A stretch of DNA of 50,049 bases, taken from positions 1 through 50,049 of the forward strand of contig JAJQBX010000014.1 of NCBI GenBank assembly GCA_021203065.1. Direction: 5' to 3'. The position numbers and the translations under genes are program-made. Position 1 is the stretch's first letter; every line of letters begins with the position of its first letter. This DNA comes from Oscillospiraceae bacterium. Lineage in GTDB: Bacteria; Bacillota; Clostridia; Oscillospirales; Ruminococcaceae. Shown one piece after another: positions 37,685-46,952 of this stretch. Below the pieces are notes generated by a model, which worked only from the letters and a program-made list of their open reading frames with translations, searched no databases and was not told the origin of the DNA.

Positions 37685-38901
37685 AAATTCTGACCCGAAC
37701 GGAAACAATGTGTTTATCTTGGGACCTGAGCCGGAGGGAGAGAGCCATATTATCATTCATAGAATGAGCTGGGAGCATTTCAGCCCGACTGCGAAGCTTC
37801 TGGGGCTTGAAGGAAGCACAGGTAAAGAGGTCGGTTATGAATATGTTTACGATACCAAGGATAAACGCTCCTATATGGTCTTCTTCAACTACAACACATA
37901 TAAGCCCTACTCGAAAGTGGCGGTTGCCAAGTGTTTGAAAGATGAGGAGGACAACGATATTCTGATTGATGTAACGGAGGACGACCTCGATGTAATCCCT
38001 CACATCAGGGAAGATTTCCTTACAGCCGCCGATGTCCCGACAATCCGCCTTAAGTTCAACCCAAAGTGGGAGGGAGAAAAGTCGGAGCTTATCAGCGATC
38101 TTGGAGTCGCCTTCGCGTCCGGAACTATCTTTAAGAAAAATTATGACATTGCCAATAAGTTGTTTCAAGTTTCATCAAGAGCCGGAAGTCTCGTCGGAAC
38201 AAGAAATTTAGCTCGTGTTCACGCTATCGGTTTGGGTGTAAAGAAAGACCCGCAATTCGCCGAGGATCTCTATAAAATTCTTGCCGATGAGGGCGATGAA
38301 AAATCTATGATAGCTCTTGGCACCATCTATGAATCGGATGACTTAGGCGAGCCGGATTACAAGGAAGCTTTCAAATGGAATAAAAAAAGCCGCTGATTGC
38401 GGAAACCAGACGGGTATAATCAAAACTGCCTTCAACTACTATTATGGTCGTGGCACCCAGAAGAACTATAAGAAAGCGTTTGCTCTTTTCGAAGGTCTTG
38501 CAGACAGAGGAGAGCCAACCTGTTGCTATCAGGCGGGTCTTTGCTATCAGAACGGACAAGGCGTTGGGAAAGACTACGCCAAGGCGAGAAGGTACTACCG
38601 CCTCGGAGCCTCTGCCGATGACGACCTTTGCCTATTTAAGCTCGGTGAGCTTTACGAAAAAGGTCTCGGTGTGAAAAAGGATATGCATGCAGCATTCGAA
38701 TATTACCATCAGGGAGCAAAGCTTGGAAACCCTGCATCTCTTGCGAAATGCGGCTGGTTCTTCGAAAACGGCTATGTTGTAGACAAGGACATAGACGAAG
38801 CTATCGGACTTTATCAGCTTGCAGCGAAGAAGAATGAGCCGAGTGCTATCGAAGCACTCAAGAGATTAGAAAATAATCAGAACAGTGAGGAAACCCCATG
38901 A
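37677..38901 (+). pseudogene. Sel1-repeat protein C, frameshifted at an A7 tract
   Basis: Starts inside gene B with AAAGGAGAGG upstream. It has the same N-terminal domain (SDPNGNNVFILGPEPEGESHIIIH), then Sel1 repeats until FKWNKKSR stop at 38396. An A7 run (38382-38388) causes this; with A6 the frame continues as FKWNKKAADCGNQTG and further repeats to 38901, where the stop overlaps the next start as ATGA. Two of three paralogues thus carry the same kind of one-base lesion. Confidence 0.75.
38382..38388 (+). repeat. A7 tract at the frameshift in Sel1 gene C
   Basis: Seven As; six would keep a single open frame from 37677 to 38901. Confidence 0.8.
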
Positions 38902-40070
38902 ACACTGACCACATTAAGCGCATTTTCCAAAACTACATAGAAAACTTCGAGCGCACGAACAACCAAGAGCATAAAGAATATGTCAAGTGGACAGTGACCG
39001 GAAAATTCCGCAGGCTTATGGATGATGCTTTGTCGAAAAGCGGAGCGGATTTTGCCGAGGCTCTGAAAGAGGTCAAGGCGAATACATGGATAATGATTGA
39101 CAACGGGATGATTCAGCCGTTCAACGGGTTGGTTGAGTTTGCAAGGCATGAGCCGGATACCGTCCGTCAGATGTTTATCGACCTGTATTCCGACTATGGC
39201 GGAGACCTCCACGTTCTTGAAAGAAAAATCAGTGAATTTGCCGCCAGAAGCAACGAACTTCTGGACAAGTATAAGCCGGGAAGCTTCCGCTATAAGCAAG
39301 ATTTTCATGCAGTAATGGGTTATCTGTTCTTGTATGAGCCGGATGTTCACTATATGTATAAGAGTACGGAAGCCCGTGCATTTGCAGATTGTATAGAGTT
39401 TTACGACGACTGGGATTACGGCTTCAATGTCAAACTCGATGTTTACTACAGAATGTGCGACTTGGCAATAAAGCAGATCAATGAATGCCCCGAACTTCTT
39501 GCGACTAACCAGAGCAGATATGAACTGCCGGACGGTGCCGACTTTGCTCCCGATGAGAGCAAGCATCTTCTTCTGTTCGATATTATCTACTGCTATAACA
39601 CCTACGACCTTGACAAAGGCATAGAATACAGTCGCCTCAATACGGTTGAGAAAAAGCTTCGTATAGAGAGACAGAACAAGGCGAAAGAGTTGTGGCTTGA
39701 CTATGAGGAAGCGGCTAAAAAAGAGCAGAAGCTGTGTGAAAAGCTTGATTTTGTGAAGTCTCATCTTACAGAAGGCACTGTGCTATACTATAAAGTAGGA
39801 ATCGGGTATCTGGCGAAATATCAGAGGAGAGTCGTCAAGTCGTGTGATAATGAGTGCATGATTGAAGTTACCGATGATACCGGCAATGTATCTAAGTTAA
39901 ATGCTCCGCATATTTTCTCAAGTAAGTTAGCGAAGACCGACGACGGCATTCTCGAAAGTCTTGCTGAGACCGAGGAAAACTACTGGAAAGATTTATACGA
40001 GCCTCAAAATGTCTATAGCAGAGTTAAAAACGCTGAAAAAGCCTTGGAGCCTTACCGTGAGTATCTTTAA
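38898..40070 (+). CDS. Hypothetical 390-aa protein
   Basis: Not recognised. Mostly helical with acidic patches; residues 1-60 look like a helical bundle (HIKRIFQNYIENFERTNNQEHKEYV), the middle has an aromatic stretch (YCYNTYDLDKGIEYS), then a coiled coil (EKKLRIERQNKAKELWLDYEEAAKKEQKL) and a beta-rich tail. No catalytic motif, signal peptide or membrane segment. The start overlaps the gene C stop as ATGA, so it is made with that reading frame. Its expression may therefore depend on whether gene C is read through. Confidence 0.6.
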   Translation: MNTDHIKRIFQNYIENFERTNNQEHKEYVKWTVTGKFRRLMDDALSKSGADFAEALKEVKANTWIMIDNGMIQPFNGLVEFARHEPDTVRQMFIDLYSDYGGDLHVLERKISEFAARSNELLDKYKPGSFRYKQDFHAVMGYLFLYEPDVHYMYKSTEARAFADCIEFYDDWDYGFNVKLDVYYRMCDLAIKQINECPELLATNQSRYELPDGADFAPDESKHLLLFDIIYCYNTYDLDKGIEYSRLNTVEKKLRIERQNKAKELWLDYEEAAKKEQKLCEKLDFVKSHLTEGTVLYYKVGIGYLAKYQRRVVKSCDNECMIEVTDDTGNVSKLNAPHIFSSKLAKTDDGILESLAETEENYWKDLYEPQNVYSRVKNAEKALEPYREYL

Positions 40071-40094
40071 TCTATGTAGAAAGGACGTATCCCC

Positions 40095-40664
40095 ATGACA
40101 GAAATCATCACCCAAGAAAACCAGAAGCTGAACGAAGCCATTATCTTTGCTGTGAATCAGCACGCAGGACAGCTCCGCAAGGGCACAAGTAAGCCCTACA
40201 TCGTGCACCCTGTTGAGGTCATGCAGCTACTCTATTCAATGAAGGCGGACACTAACCTCATGATTGCCGGACTTCTACACGATACGGTTGAGGACACCGG
40301 TGCGACTGTTGACGAAATCCGTGAGCGTTTCGGCGAGGACGTTGCCACACTTGTGGCGGCACACAGTGAGGACAAGTCGAAGACTTGGCTTGAGCGCAAA
40401 ACCTTCGCCATTGAAGAACTGAAAACCGCCGACAAGCGCCTCAAAATGCTCGTCATGGCGGACAAGCTCTCGAATATGCGAAGCATCGAGTCGGATTATA
40501 ACGAAATCGGCGATGAGCTCTGGAACCGCTTCAATGCGCCGTTCGAGAAGCAGCAGTGGTACTACACCGGCATCAAGGATGCCCTTTGCGACATGGCAAA
40601 CTATCCCGAAACCGCAAAGTGCTATAGTGAGATTGTGGGGATCTGGGAAAGGATGTTCAAATAA
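40095..40664 (+). CDS. HD-domain hydrolase, RelA/SpoT hydrolase-like
   Basis: 189-aa single-domain protein with the SpoT/MESH1-type metal-dependent HD domain: HAGQLRKGTSKPYIVHPVEV, AGLLHDTVEDT (the HD pair) and DKLSNMRSI. No synthetase or TGS domain is attached, so it is a small hydrolase-only enzyme that could degrade (p)ppGpp, NADPH or another pyrophosphorylated nucleotide. AAAGGACG precedes the ATG. It ends the block of co-oriented genes before the riboswitch. Confidence 0.88.
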   Translation: MTEIITQENQKLNEAIIFAVNQHAGQLRKGTSKPYIVHPVEVMQLLYSMKADTNLMIAGLLHDTVEDTGATVDEIRERFGEDVATLVAAHSEDKSKTWLERKTFAIEELKTADKRLKMLVMADKLSNMRSIESDYNEIGDELWNRFNAPFEKQQWYYTGIKDALCDMANYPETAKCYSEIVGIWERMFK

Positions 40665-40677
40665 TTTTCGAAAAATA

Positions 40678-40706
40678 TTGCAATTTCAACCGCAATGTGC
40701 TATAAT
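40678..40706 (+). promoter_or_regulatory. Promoter of the riboswitch transcript
   Basis: TTGCAA (40678-40683), 17-bp spacer, TATAAT (40701-40706). Transcription would begin just before the aptamer. Confidence 0.75.
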
Positions 40707-40710
40707 GTAA

Positions 40711-40797
40711 TCACCATAAAGAGTGTGCGAGGGACAAGCCCGTTGACCACACAGCAACCTGCCGATTGGTAAGGTGCTAAAGCTTGATTCGATGGGA
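40711..40797 (+). promoter_or_regulatory. S-box-like (SAM-I clan) riboswitch aptamer
   Basis: The core blocks of the SAM-I clan are present in order: GAGGGAC (40729-40735), GCCC, TGA, GCAACC (40754-40759), AAGGTGCTAA (40771-40780). GTGTG (40723-40727) pairs with CACAC (40748-40752) as P2 with the kink-turn strands, ACCT/AGGT make P3, and TCACCAT (40711-40717) can pair with ATGGGA (40792-40797) as P1. There is no clear P4, so a SAM-I/IV variant is more likely than a classical S box. Confidence 0.72.
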
Positions 40798-40844
40798 CGA
40801 CGGATAGAATTTCAGCTCTCATCGAAACGATGGGAGCTTTCTTT
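40788..40844 (+). terminator. Riboswitch expression platform: antiterminator and terminator
   Basis: AGCTCTCATCG (40814-40824) and CGATGGGAGCT (40828-40838) make an 11-bp terminator stem followed by TTCTTT. TTCGATGGGA (40788-40797) can instead pair with TCTCATCGAA (40817-40826). The antiterminator strand is also the 3' strand of P1, so ligand-bound aptamer would favour termination (an OFF switch). Confidence 0.72.
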
Positions 40845-40877
40845 GTGGGAAAATAATCTTACAAGGAGTGTTAAAAA

Positions 40878-41369
40878 ATGAGAGAAGGAAGCATTACAAC
40901 AGGAAAAGTTTACTATGACACGGGAGAACTCTATTTTGAAGGAACATATTATAACGATTACTGGTGCCAAAAAGAGAGATGGCGACCAGTTGATCTAATC
41001 AAAGGAACGGCATATTTTAAGAACGGTAATAAATATCGTGAGGGGTATTTTCAACGAGGTGGACTGCTTGTTGGAAGGGAATACTATGAATCCGGCATAC
41101 TAAGGTTCGATGGAATTTTTAATGATAAGGGCGGCATCCTTGATGTGACAAAGGATGTTGAACTGATTGAAACTTATCAGAAATTCAAGGACAAATACCA
41201 TCCTATCCGCTACACTGACTCATACTATGGTCCCATTTTCCCTCTGTGTGGAAGATTCTATTCTGAAAAGGGCGAATTGTTATTGGACGGGAACTTCAGA
41301 GTCAGACTTCAAGGTGGCGTTGGCTATCCAAAGGTAATATCTCCTAAAGAGTACGGAAAGTTGGGGTGA
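40878..41369 (+). CDS. MORN-like repeat protein
   Basis: 163-aa protein with repeated Y/G/F hairpin motifs: GKVYYDTGELYFEGTYYND, GTAYFKNGNKYREGYFQRG, GREYYESGILRFDGIFND, GRFYSEKGELLLDGNF. These match the MORN-type antitoxin/adaptor repeat seen in many Firmicutes small proteins. There is no signal peptide. AAGGAG lies eleven bases upstream of ATG 40878. It is the first gene after the riboswitch and has no evident link to methionine or SAM metabolism. Confidence 0.75.
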   Translation: MREGSITTGKVYYDTGELYFEGTYYNDYWCQKERWRPVDLIKGTAYFKNGNKYREGYFQRGGLLVGREYYESGILRFDGIFNDKGGILDVTKDVELIETYQKFKDKYHPIRYTDSYYGPIFPLCGRFYSEKGELLLDGNFRVRLQGGVGYPKVISPKEYGKLG

Positions 41370-41373
41370 TATT

Positions 41374-41760
41374 ATGAAAGAGAAAAAGAATAGAGCCGAA
41401 TGGATTCAGTACGAAGGCTTATCCGAAATTGACCTGAAGAGGGTTGAAAGAGGCTTGCAGGAGTTCTTCGAGAATCCTTATTGGAAAAAGCACTACGAAA
41501 AAGCTCCGTCAGACATTTGCAGGGAGTACATAGCCTTGGGATTTGCGAGGAGCGTGGACTTTTTCGATTGCAAAACGGACGTTGATAACAGCGGTCTGAA
41601 ACGGCGCAAAGAGGAACTCACCGCCTACTTTGACATCGAGGACTGGAGGTATACCATCATCAACGCCGGTCACTATATGGCGAAGATAAATCTCTGTAAG
41701 CAGATGGAGGAATACTTCCCCGGTTGTGGCAACTCGAAGTTTATTTATGGGATGGAGTAA
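41374..41760 (+). CDS. Hypothetical protein
   Basis: A 128-aa protein I do not recognise, 4 bp after the MORN-like gene and so under the same riboswitch. It is charged and helical (EWIQYEGLSEIDLKRVERGLQEFFENPYWKKHYEKAPSD). A C-terminal part has a WRYTIINAGHYMAKINLCKQM segment that may bind a partner. It is a candidate partner of the MORN protein. A terminator follows at 41767. Confidence 0.6.
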   Translation: MKEKKNRAEWIQYEGLSEIDLKRVERGLQEFFENPYWKKHYEKAPSDICREYIALGFARSVDFFDCKTDVDNSGLKRRKEELTAYFDIEDWRYTIINAGHYMAKINLCKQMEEYFPGCGNSKFIYGME

Positions 41761-41766
41761 AAAAAG

Positions 41767-41788
41767 CAGCCGGGGTTCCGGCTGTTTT
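41767..41788 (+). terminator. Terminator of the MORN-like operon
   Basis: CAGCCGG (41767-41773), loop GGTT, CCGGCTG (41778-41784), then TTTT. Confidence 0.85.
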
Positions 41789-41947
41789 ATATCACGTTAT
41801 CGGTCTGCCTTCTGCCCAAGCTTTGCGAGTTTGTGACTTTATAAAAATAATTTTCGAGACAGCATATGTGGACAATGAATTGCAATTATCTAAAGAAAGA
41901 ATGCGTGGGAAAATAAAGAAGTAACCTGAAAAATTTCTCAATCCCTC

Positions 41948-41976
41948 TTGCAATTCGATATAGAATCCTGTATAAT
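41948..41976 (+). promoter_or_regulatory. Promoter of the TnpV-like gene
   Basis: TTGCAA (41948-41953), 17-bp spacer, TATAAT (41971-41976). Confidence 0.75.
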
Positions 41977-42055
41977 AGAAGCACAAGTTTTAAGACTTTA
42001 AAGTAGAAAAGTGTAGACAGAAGACAACTCATCCAAATTACAGGAGGACACAACC

Positions 42056-42400
42056 ATGAAAATGACTTATCACCGCAAAGGGGACTACCTGTTCCCGAAC
42101 CTCAAGGTGATGCAGGAAGAATCGGCAGCAATCGGGAAGTACGGAATGCTTCGAGAGACGTATTTGCGGGAAAATCACCCTAACTGGTACACAAGCATGA
42201 CACTGACTGGAAAACTGAACCGACACTTGGCAGAAGTCGAAACATCGGCTCAGGAGATGATGGAGACGTTGATGCCGAAACTGCTTCAGAAGTATCCGGC
42301 TCCCGACAAGTCGAAGGAACAGCTCCAGTGGGTAGCGCATATGAACAATCTGACGGCGATGGCGGAAGAGACTGTTTTGGCGGAGGTGGTGTATAACTGA
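42056..42400 (+). CDS. TnpV-like transposon protein
   Basis: 114 aa with the layout of the TnpV family: YHRKGDYLFPNLKV, IGKYGMLRETYLRENHPNWYTSMTLTGKLNRHLAEVETSAQEMMETLMPKLL. TnpV is an accessory of Tn4451-type mobilizable transposons; its molecular role is unclear. ACAGGAGGACACA precedes the ATG. No TnpX recombinase is next to it. The gap 42401-42656 contains nothing I can assign. Confidence 0.8.
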   Translation: MKMTYHRKGDYLFPNLKVMQEESAAIGKYGMLRETYLRENHPNWYTSMTLTGKLNRHLAEVETSAQEMMETLMPKLLQKYPAPDKSKEQLQWVAHMNNLTAMAEETVLAEVVYN

Positions 42401-42656
42401 TTATTACAGCGGGTAGTAGTTCTGCAACATACATTGTTATTGAATGGAACACATGGGGGCAATACGTCATCAAGTTCAAGATCTGCTTCAGTTACCAGCG
42501 ATAGGATGACAGTTTCGATGTCTACCACTAATGCAACGTCAGTGAGAGCTACGATATACTCTTATTAGGTAAATGGTGCCGGAGAGGGTGCCACCAAGCA
42601 TGATGATAAAGACTTTCTGTGTAAGCATCCCCGCATATTAAACTGCGAAAGCAATT

Positions 42657-45600
42657 TCATAATGCAGAACTCTTCGCATCTGTTGATACTTTGCAACTTT
42701 TCGTATTTGATGTAATGAGTTTTGCAATAAATTTGTCATCACTGAAATAGCCAACGTAGCTACAGTCTTTTTCTGCATAGAAGTTTCCGTATTTTTCTCT
42801 TGATTTGTTATCTTCACGGCGATATTCACACATTATCCAGACTAAGTTTTTACCATCTCTTTTCAACGAACTCAGCAATTCGTCTTTTCCTACGAGTAAG
42901 TGGTTTTGGCGTGTACGCCACCTTCCACCTGTGAGAAAGTACTCTGCTTTTATATTTCCCGCGGAATCTGAATAGGCGTAACCAATAGAATCAGATATAT
43001 TCAATATACTTCTTATCGGCAATGATGGCAACTCGTAGCTTATTTCACCATACTCAAAAGAATGTGAGAGACCGTGATCCACCGCAGAATGCAAATTAAG
43101 ATTTGGAAAATTTTCGACTTCTCTACTATCATAATGCTTTTTCCATGGGAACCAGCATATTTCTTTTGGTGTGATATAGCAATAGGAATCCACACCACCG
43201 TCCCACTCAGGTGGGAGGGAAGATTGAATGAATTTAGAATTGTTATCACAAATCGCAGAAACAAAAGATTGCAAATTGTCATCGCTTACTACGACTGAGT
43301 TGATAAATATGGATGTTTCCACTCCTGCCGTACCGCAAAAACAAGAGTATGAGCTAAGAGCTAATAGCAAATCGGCGTTAACTTTGTATTGTTTGCCTGT
43401 ATTATCTATTGTAATCCACTTTTCCCAATCAAATGATGGCGAATTAAGCACAGAATCGATTACTTTTTCGCAAGTATCGTTATCTCCGTCAATGATTGCA
43501 ACAGATGGCTCTGGAATATGCCAAGGTGTGTCTTCTGAAATATTGTCAGGATCAATTTGCTCAATGTCTTGAAGTGGAATTGCAAAATTGTCTAGCAAAC
43601 CATAATCAGTTATGTATTCCGGTGAGCCGTCGTTCCAGAATAATAATCTGTCAGACAAAAAACCGTGCATGAAGTTTCTGAATTGCCAGACATACTTTTC
43701 ACAAACCGTCATGAATTTGCTTTTTTCGCCATGGGTGGCAGGGTAGTGTCTACGACTTATTGCAATATCAAGCCCATAAATGGGTTCGCCTGTTTTTTCA
43801 TCAATATCGTTGCTGTAGAAGTCTTGCTCATTCCACCCCATTTGTTGAATGTAAGCATATGCTGCGGCAAGTATAAATTGTTCGGGTTTTATATTTTGAT
43901 ACTTAGGATTGTCAGAAACTACCTTGGCTATCAATTTTGAGAATTGGTCTCCGTCGCTATATCCATATTCCGTGAATCCACATGCGAAGCGATCGATAAG
44001 TACATATCGAGCTAGATCATATTCAATAGCATGATAACCTGCCATTCGCGTCCCAGAGAGTGCATTTTCGTCGAGATTTAGATTGTAGGTATCAGAAAAA
44101 TAAGGAGGCATATACGAAGAAACTTCTTCATCGCTATATATGCCAATAAGAACGGCTTTGCGGAGAATGGCAATAGCATAATATCGAATAGACACATCTA
44201 TATTTTCTGATATTTTTGCTGGGGACAAAATATTTTCAATCACCCACTCTGAGGCATTTTTAACTAATTCCTTGTCTGCGCTGCTATGTACTAGGCACAT
44301 CAGAATAGAAAAAAGATCGCTTTTTATTTGTGGATCATTTACACCGGAAAACTTAATAAATAACTCATAGAATTCATAGGGAACAGATTTTGCCCATTTC
44401 ATAAGGCTGTTTCGACAATATTGTCTCGTGCTATTGTTTACAGTCGAAAGTGCCCAGGCATAAACCGAAGCTAATCCATTGCTGACATCGTCTTTTGTTA
44501 ATACGAATTCACCTTCAAGAGTCAACGATTTAGAAGTGTACCATTTTGCACCTACAGAATTTGCTAAATATCCATGAGCAGACCAAAGTAAGTCACGCTG
44601 AGCTGGTTTTGCAAAAGAAAACAAAACTTCATCAAGGAGTGAGACACCAAGAGGATGACCAATGTCTCTTGACAAAGGAAAAACAAGCTTGTTTGTTACA
44701 GTTATTAAGTTATCGGCATTCTCAGACATAAGTGCGAATAATTCATCTTTATACAGTTTGCCACTGTCATGAGAGGTATGACGCAATGCAAAGTATTTAA
44801 TGGCAGATAGCTCCCAATCGTTGATTACAGAGGAAATTGTCGGGTTTAAAGTAATCAAATAATTATACTTTTGCATTGAAAGAATAGACAGTGTGTATAT
44901 AGATTCAGTTTGATCATTGGAGTACTCAGTAAAATCAATGTATCGAGGGTGTTGGCAGTTATCCAGAATAATGGTAGCCATCGCGTAATCAAAGTATCCT
45001 TGTATACCTGGTGTATAAAAATATTTATCAGGATTTAATCCACGCCCGTACTCACAGGATGAAGCCAGAATTCCGTAGATTTCCATGTGCTCAGCAAGTT
45101 TTTCTGCGGATTTTTTGTCAATATTGAGCTCTGAGGTAATATGATTCAGCAAAAGAGATCGCTCAATTTTTGGACAATATAGAAACTTAGCAGACAGGGC
45201 ATTGATGGATCTGAGTACGTATTGATTTTCTTTGGCGAATCCCTCTTTTAAGCTACACTCTTCTTCAATCAGCTCAATCTTTTTTCTCAATAGTCCCGTT
45301 AAGGATACATCGAAATTATTTGTAAATTCTACTGTCTTATTACTGTTAAGCTCACAGAATAGTCGTAACGATAAAGGTGTTGTCAAGGCAAATTTTATCT
45401 GATTATAGTCTTGGGCTTTGATGTTATAAGCACGAATGTAACTGTCAAAAAGCTTGTATACAGGTACTTCTCCATAGCTGGAAATATAAACTGTTTCAAT
45501 ATTATCAGGTATGTGAGAAAACACATTGGGTCTTGAAGTAAAGCAAAACCTTATTTGAGGATATTGACTGGAGATAACTGAAGCTTCCTGGAGTCTATCC

Positions 45601-46952
45601 AGCCACTTTTCATAAGGCAGACACTCATCGAGAGCATCTATAATGATTAAAATCTTCGGCGTTATTTTAATTTCACTTTCAACTTGTCGGGAAAGAAACC
45701 GCCGACGATGAGCCATTGAAGTTAAAGCCTGCCAGATTTCATTTTCGCTCCAATTTGAAGATAATCCAAGAGTAGATATGATAATGTCTTTCCAGGAGGA
45801 TTCCTGCGGAATATTTCTTGCACGAATTATAATCGGAATATGAAGCTTTTCTACTAGCAGTTTTTCGGCTGTAGCAGCAACGCCGTGAGTTTTGCCGGTT
45901 CCTGGTTCGCCCAAAAACAAAATAGGAGAAAGACTCAATGAGATATTAAAATCTCTTATTAACGCATAGAAGTCGATAGAAGATAACTTTCGAAGATATT
46001 TAATCACATCAGAAGTATGGAAATAACGATCAGACGACCAGTGGGATTGATTGATGTCGTCAATGATGCTATCAAAATCAATTTGACAGACATCGTCATC
46101 AATTGGTGTTGATAGAACAGAATCGTTTTCGATTTTTTGTTTGGCAGAATTACAGGTAGTCAAAAGCCGATCGACTTCTTCTACGATTTCTTGCAAGCTC
46201 TTCGACAAATTATAATCTTCGTTCTTAATTAGCGACAGTAAAGAGGTTGTAGTAACGATAAAATTATTACATAAATCTATTGCATTATTGACATTGTTTA
46301 GTAGCGTCTGCCTTTGCGTATACTCTCCTAAAATCAGAGATATGTTGGAATAGATCTCCCCAAAGGTGTTTAGACCAGGAAAATATTTTGTCTTAAGCCA
46401 ACTCTCCTTGCTCTTTTGAAATGCAGATGTTATTACTTCATCAGATAGCCCAGAATTATTAAACCAGTACTTAACAATTCCCGCAGAGGTTTCTTTTTGT
46501 AACTCGTGCAGAATTCGTGCTTCACTCCATAATTCGATTTCGAGGCGTGGATATTTATTTTTCATGTCATTAACGAGATTATCCCACCTCTTAGCTTCCG
46601 TGTTTTGTCCCTTTCCGGTATCCGATGAGAGATCTCTGGGGATACAGACAATATAACGGGCTATGTCAGAACGAATCTTCATCGCTGTATCAATAGATTT
46701 TCTAATCTGATTGATTTGGCTGTTTGAAATGCTATAGGGAAACCATTTTGCCTGTAAACCTATGATTGATCCATCATTGAGAGCGACATAAGATTCTACG
46801 CCTCCGTCTCCCCCTGAGCCATTGACAAAGTAAAAAGAATCAATGCTTGTTCCATATTCAGATGAGCACCAATTTTTAAACATTTGATTACAGAGCATTT
46901 CGAAGGCACTCTCAGAGGATTCGTTGTGAGTTTCAAATGTAGACCAGTTCAT
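42657..46952 (-). CDS. Avs-like antiviral STAND NTPase with Mrr-type nuclease domain
   Basis: A 1431-aa protein. The N-terminus has a Mrr/Cap4-like PD-(D/E)xK site: GGDGGVE (D49) and LQAKW (Q67, K69). A linker (about 180-300) leads to a STAND ATPase: Walker A LFLGEPGTGKTH (near 346-356), Walker B ILIIIDALDEC (434-444), and FTSRPN (471-476). The remaining ~900 residues, without recognisable repeats, would be the phage-protein sensor. Avs proteins of this form detect phage terminase or portal and cleave DNA. It is the only minus-strand gene here, GC-poor, with its own promoter at 47049-47077. Identification rests on architecture. Confidence 0.78.
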   Translation of the reverse strand: MNWSTFETHNESSESAFEMLCNQMFKNWCSSEYGTSIDSFYFVNGSGGDGGVESYVALNDGSIIGLQAKWFPYSISNSQINQIRKSIDTAMKIRSDIARYIVCIPRDLSSDTGKGQNTEAKRWDNLVNDMKNKYPRLEIELWSEARILHELQKETSAGIVKYWFNNSGLSDEVITSAFQKSKESWLKTKYFPGLNTFGEIYSNISLILGEYTQRQTLLNNVNNAIDLCNNFIVTTTSLLSLIKNEDYNLSKSLQEIVEEVDRLLTTCNSAKQKIENDSVLSTPIDDDVCQIDFDSIIDDINQSHWSSDRYFHTSDVIKYLRKLSSIDFYALIRDFNISLSLSPILFLGEPGTGKTHGVAATAEKLLVEKLHIPIIIRARNIPQESSWKDIIISTLGLSSNWSENEIWQALTSMAHRRRFLSRQVESEIKITPKILIIIDALDECLPYEKWLDRLQEASVISSQYPQIRFCFTSRPNVFSHIPDNIETVYISSYGEVPVYKLFDSYIRAYNIKAQDYNQIKFALTTPLSLRLFCELNSNKTVEFTNNFDVSLTGLLRKKIELIEEECSLKEGFAKENQYVLRSINALSAKFLYCPKIERSLLLNHITSELNIDKKSAEKLAEHMEIYGILASSCEYGRGLNPDKYFYTPGIQGYFDYAMATIILDNCQHPRYIDFTEYSNDQTESIYTLSILSMQKYNYLITLNPTISSVINDWELSAIKYFALRHTSHDSGKLYKDELFALMSENADNLITVTNKLVFPLSRDIGHPLGVSLLDEVLFSFAKPAQRDLLWSAHGYLANSVGAKWYTSKSLTLEGEFVLTKDDVSNGLASVYAWALSTVNNSTRQYCRNSLMKWAKSVPYEFYELFIKFSGVNDPQIKSDLFSILMCLVHSSADKELVKNASEWVIENILSPAKISENIDVSIRYYAIAILRKAVLIGIYSDEEVSSYMPPYFSDTYNLNLDENALSGTRMAGYHAIEYDLARYVLIDRFACGFTEYGYSDGDQFSKLIAKVVSDNPKYQNIKPEQFILAAAYAYIQQMGWNEQDFYSNDIDEKTGEPIYGLDIAISRRHYPATHGEKSKFMTVCEKYVWQFRNFMHGFLSDRLLFWNDGSPEYITDYGLLDNFAIPLQDIEQIDPDNISEDTPWHIPEPSVAIIDGDNDTCEKVIDSVLNSPSFDWEKWITIDNTGKQYKVNADLLLALSSYSCFCGTAGVETSIFINSVVVSDDNLQSFVSAICDNNSKFIQSSLPPEWDGGVDSYCYITPKEICWFPWKKHYDSREVENFPNLNLHSAVDHGLSHSFEYGEISYELPSLPIRSILNISDSIGYAYSDSAGNIKAEYFLTGGRWRTRQNHLLVGKDELLSSLKRDGKNLVWIMCEYRREDNKSREKYGNFYAEKDCSYVGYFSDDKFIAKLITSNTKSCKVSTDAKSSAL

